The position numbers and the translations under genes were made by a program. This document shows positions 63,225-64,000 of a DNA stretch of 64,000 bases, piece after piece. The first letter of the stretch is position 1. Each line of letters begins with the position of its first letter. Source of the DNA: Burkholderia sp. IMCC1007 (lineage in GTDB: Bacteria > Pseudomonadota > Gammaproteobacteria > Burkholderiales > Burkholderiaceae). The notes under the pieces are model-generated. The model ran no database searches. It was given only the letters and a program-made list of their open reading frames with translations, and was not told the DNA's origin. The stretch covers positions 1 through 64,000 of the forward strand of contig NZ_JAPVQY010000042.1 of the NCBI RefSeq assembly GCF_027257875.1, in the 5' to 3' direction.

Positions 63225-63392
63225 ATGGAATCTTATCTAATTTCGTTGGGAGCCGGCGTGCTGATCGGCGTCGTGTACAGCGTGATCAAGGTGCGCTCGC
63301 CCGCGCCGCCGCTGATCGCGCTGATCGGCCTGGCCGGGATGCTGATCGGTGCGCAGATCATCGCGCCGATCCGTCACTGGCTCGGCTTCTGA
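63225..63392 (+). CDS. short XapX-domain membrane protein
   Basis: A 55-residue protein made of the XapX domain alone: MESYLISLGAGVLIGVVYSV, KVRSPAPPLIALIGLAGMLI, then GAQIIAPIRHW, with two membrane helices. It has the SPAPPxIALxGLxGML core in common with the protein at 60785-61045. GAGGGAATGATCGT lies before the ATG. It is 18 bases upstream of the amidohydrolase and surely co-transcribed with it. Its small size makes it easy to miss. Confidence 0.85.
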   Translation: MESYLISLGAGVLIGVVYSVIKVRSPAPPLIALIGLAGMLIGAQIIAPIRHWLGF

Positions 63393-63410
63393 CCACATCG
63401 GGAACACATC

Positions 63411-64000
63411 ATGAGCGCAACCGATACTCAACCGGATCTCATCCTGCACAACGGGCGCATCACGACGCTCGATCGTGCGAATCCCGTCGCGACTGCCGTC
63501 GCGATCAAGGACGGCCGCTTCGTCGCGGTCGGCAGCAACACGGAAATCATGCCGCTCGCGGGCCGTGCGACGAAGGTGGTCGATCTCGACGGGCGCCCGG
63601 TGCTGCCGGGCCTGATCGACAACCACACGCACGTGATTCGCGGCGGGCTGAACTACAACCTCGAGCTGCGCTGGGACGGCGTGCGCTCGCTCGCGATCGC
63701 GATGGAGATGCTCAAGCAGCAGGTCGCGATCACGCCGGCGCCGCAGTGGGTGCGCGTGGTCGGCGGTTTCACCGAGCATCAGTTCGCGGAGAAGCGCCTG
63801 CCGACGATCGACGAGCTCAATGCGGTCGCGCCCGATACGCCGGTGTTCATCCTGCACCTGTACGACCGTGCGTTGCTGAACGCAGCCGCGCTGCGCGTCG
63901 TCGGCTATACGAAGGACACGCCGGAGCCGCCGGGCGGCACGATCCTGCGCGACGAGGCGGGCAACCCGACGGGCCTGCTGCTCGCGAACCCGAACGCGAC
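63411..64000 (+). CDS. YtcJ-like amidohydrolase, 5' part only
   Basis: The first 196 residues of an amidohydrolase of the YtcJ/exoenzyme-regulatory group; the gene runs off the right end. It opens with the family beta sandwich (LILHNGRITTLDRANPVATA, DGRFVAVGSN) and the metal-binding motif LPGLIDNHTHV. Family members have about 550-620 residues, so about two thirds are outside the window. It is coupled to the short XapX gene and divergent from the LysR regulator. The substrate is unknown; the family hydrolyses cyclic amides, formamides or similar. Confidence 0.85.
   Translation, partial: MSATDTQPDLILHNGRITTLDRANPVATAVAIKDGRFVAVGSNTEIMPLAGRATKVVDLDGRPVLPGLIDNHTHVIRGGLNYNLELRWDGVRSLAIAMEMLKQQVAITPAPQWVRVVGGFTEHQFAEKRLPTIDELNAVAPDTPVFILHLYDRALLNAAALRVVGYTKDTPEPPGGTILRDEAGNPTGLLLANPNA

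Overview
The window is high-GC proteobacterial DNA that reads as Burkholderia, most likely the B. cepacia complex. The evidence is the OmpC-type Burkholderia porins, a contact-dependent-inhibition locus in the bcpA-I-(O)-B order, strong GC bias at third codon positions, and a ynbABCD-like lipid cluster. Dense catabolic and regulatory content suggests a secondary chromosome; that is inference. No rRNA, tRNA, CRISPR array or intact insertion sequence was seen.

1-8074: an aromatic catabolic cluster. A GntR/FadR regulator diverges from an FAH-family hydrolase, a PheA/TfdB-type FAD hydroxylase and a two-domain extradiol dioxygenase, followed by a porin and an MFS carrier. An isochorismatase-type hydrolase lies beyond the regulator. 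Together they read as uptake, hydroxylation, meta-cleavage and hydrolysis of a phenolic substrate. 8085-12108: an RstB/RstA-like two-component pair next to a MipA/OmpV porin-like protein and an I78-type lipoprotein. The kinase 3' end carries a perfect 47-bp tandem duplication that removes its stop codon and runs it into an OmpA-domain remnant. 12473-22461: a lytic transglycosylase fused to a VirB9/TrbG-like domain, a porin, a flavin reductase, a LysR-CitMHS-AtuA-like set, a C-N hydrolase, a chemoreceptor remnant and a LuxR regulator.

22825-35274: a 12-kb CDI (two-partner secretion) island bounded by direct repeats of about 187 bp, both derived from the 3' end of the CDP-diacylglycerol synthase gene at its right edge. 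bcpA has lost most of its TPS secretion domain and is frameshifted. A putative immunity gene, an orphan toxin-tail/immunity module and module debris precede an intact bcpB. The GC content drops sharply across the immunity region.

35089-41448: a divergent lipid cluster: a CdsA-like synthase and PlsC on the minus strand, then a YnbA-like CDP-alcohol phosphatidyltransferase, a YnbC-like hydrolase-methyltransferase fusion, a YnbD-like PAP2/dual-specificity phosphatase and a small membrane protein on the plus strand. The product of the pathway is unknown.

41513-57791: a GAF-GGDEF diguanylate cyclase diverges from a complete cellulose operon in the order bcsB-Z-C-E-F-Q-A-G-R, nearly all with 1-20 base overlaps. 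It begins with a possible 29-codon leader and ends in a strong hairpin. BcsE, BcsF and BcsG together point to c-di-GMP-controlled, phosphoethanolamine-modified cellulose. 57805-64000: pirin, OsmC, a CPA1 antiporter, an XapX protein, a second isochorismatase-like hydrolase followed by a 14-bp tandem repeat, a LysR regulator, a second very short XapX gene and the start of a YtcJ-like amidohydrolase that leaves the window.
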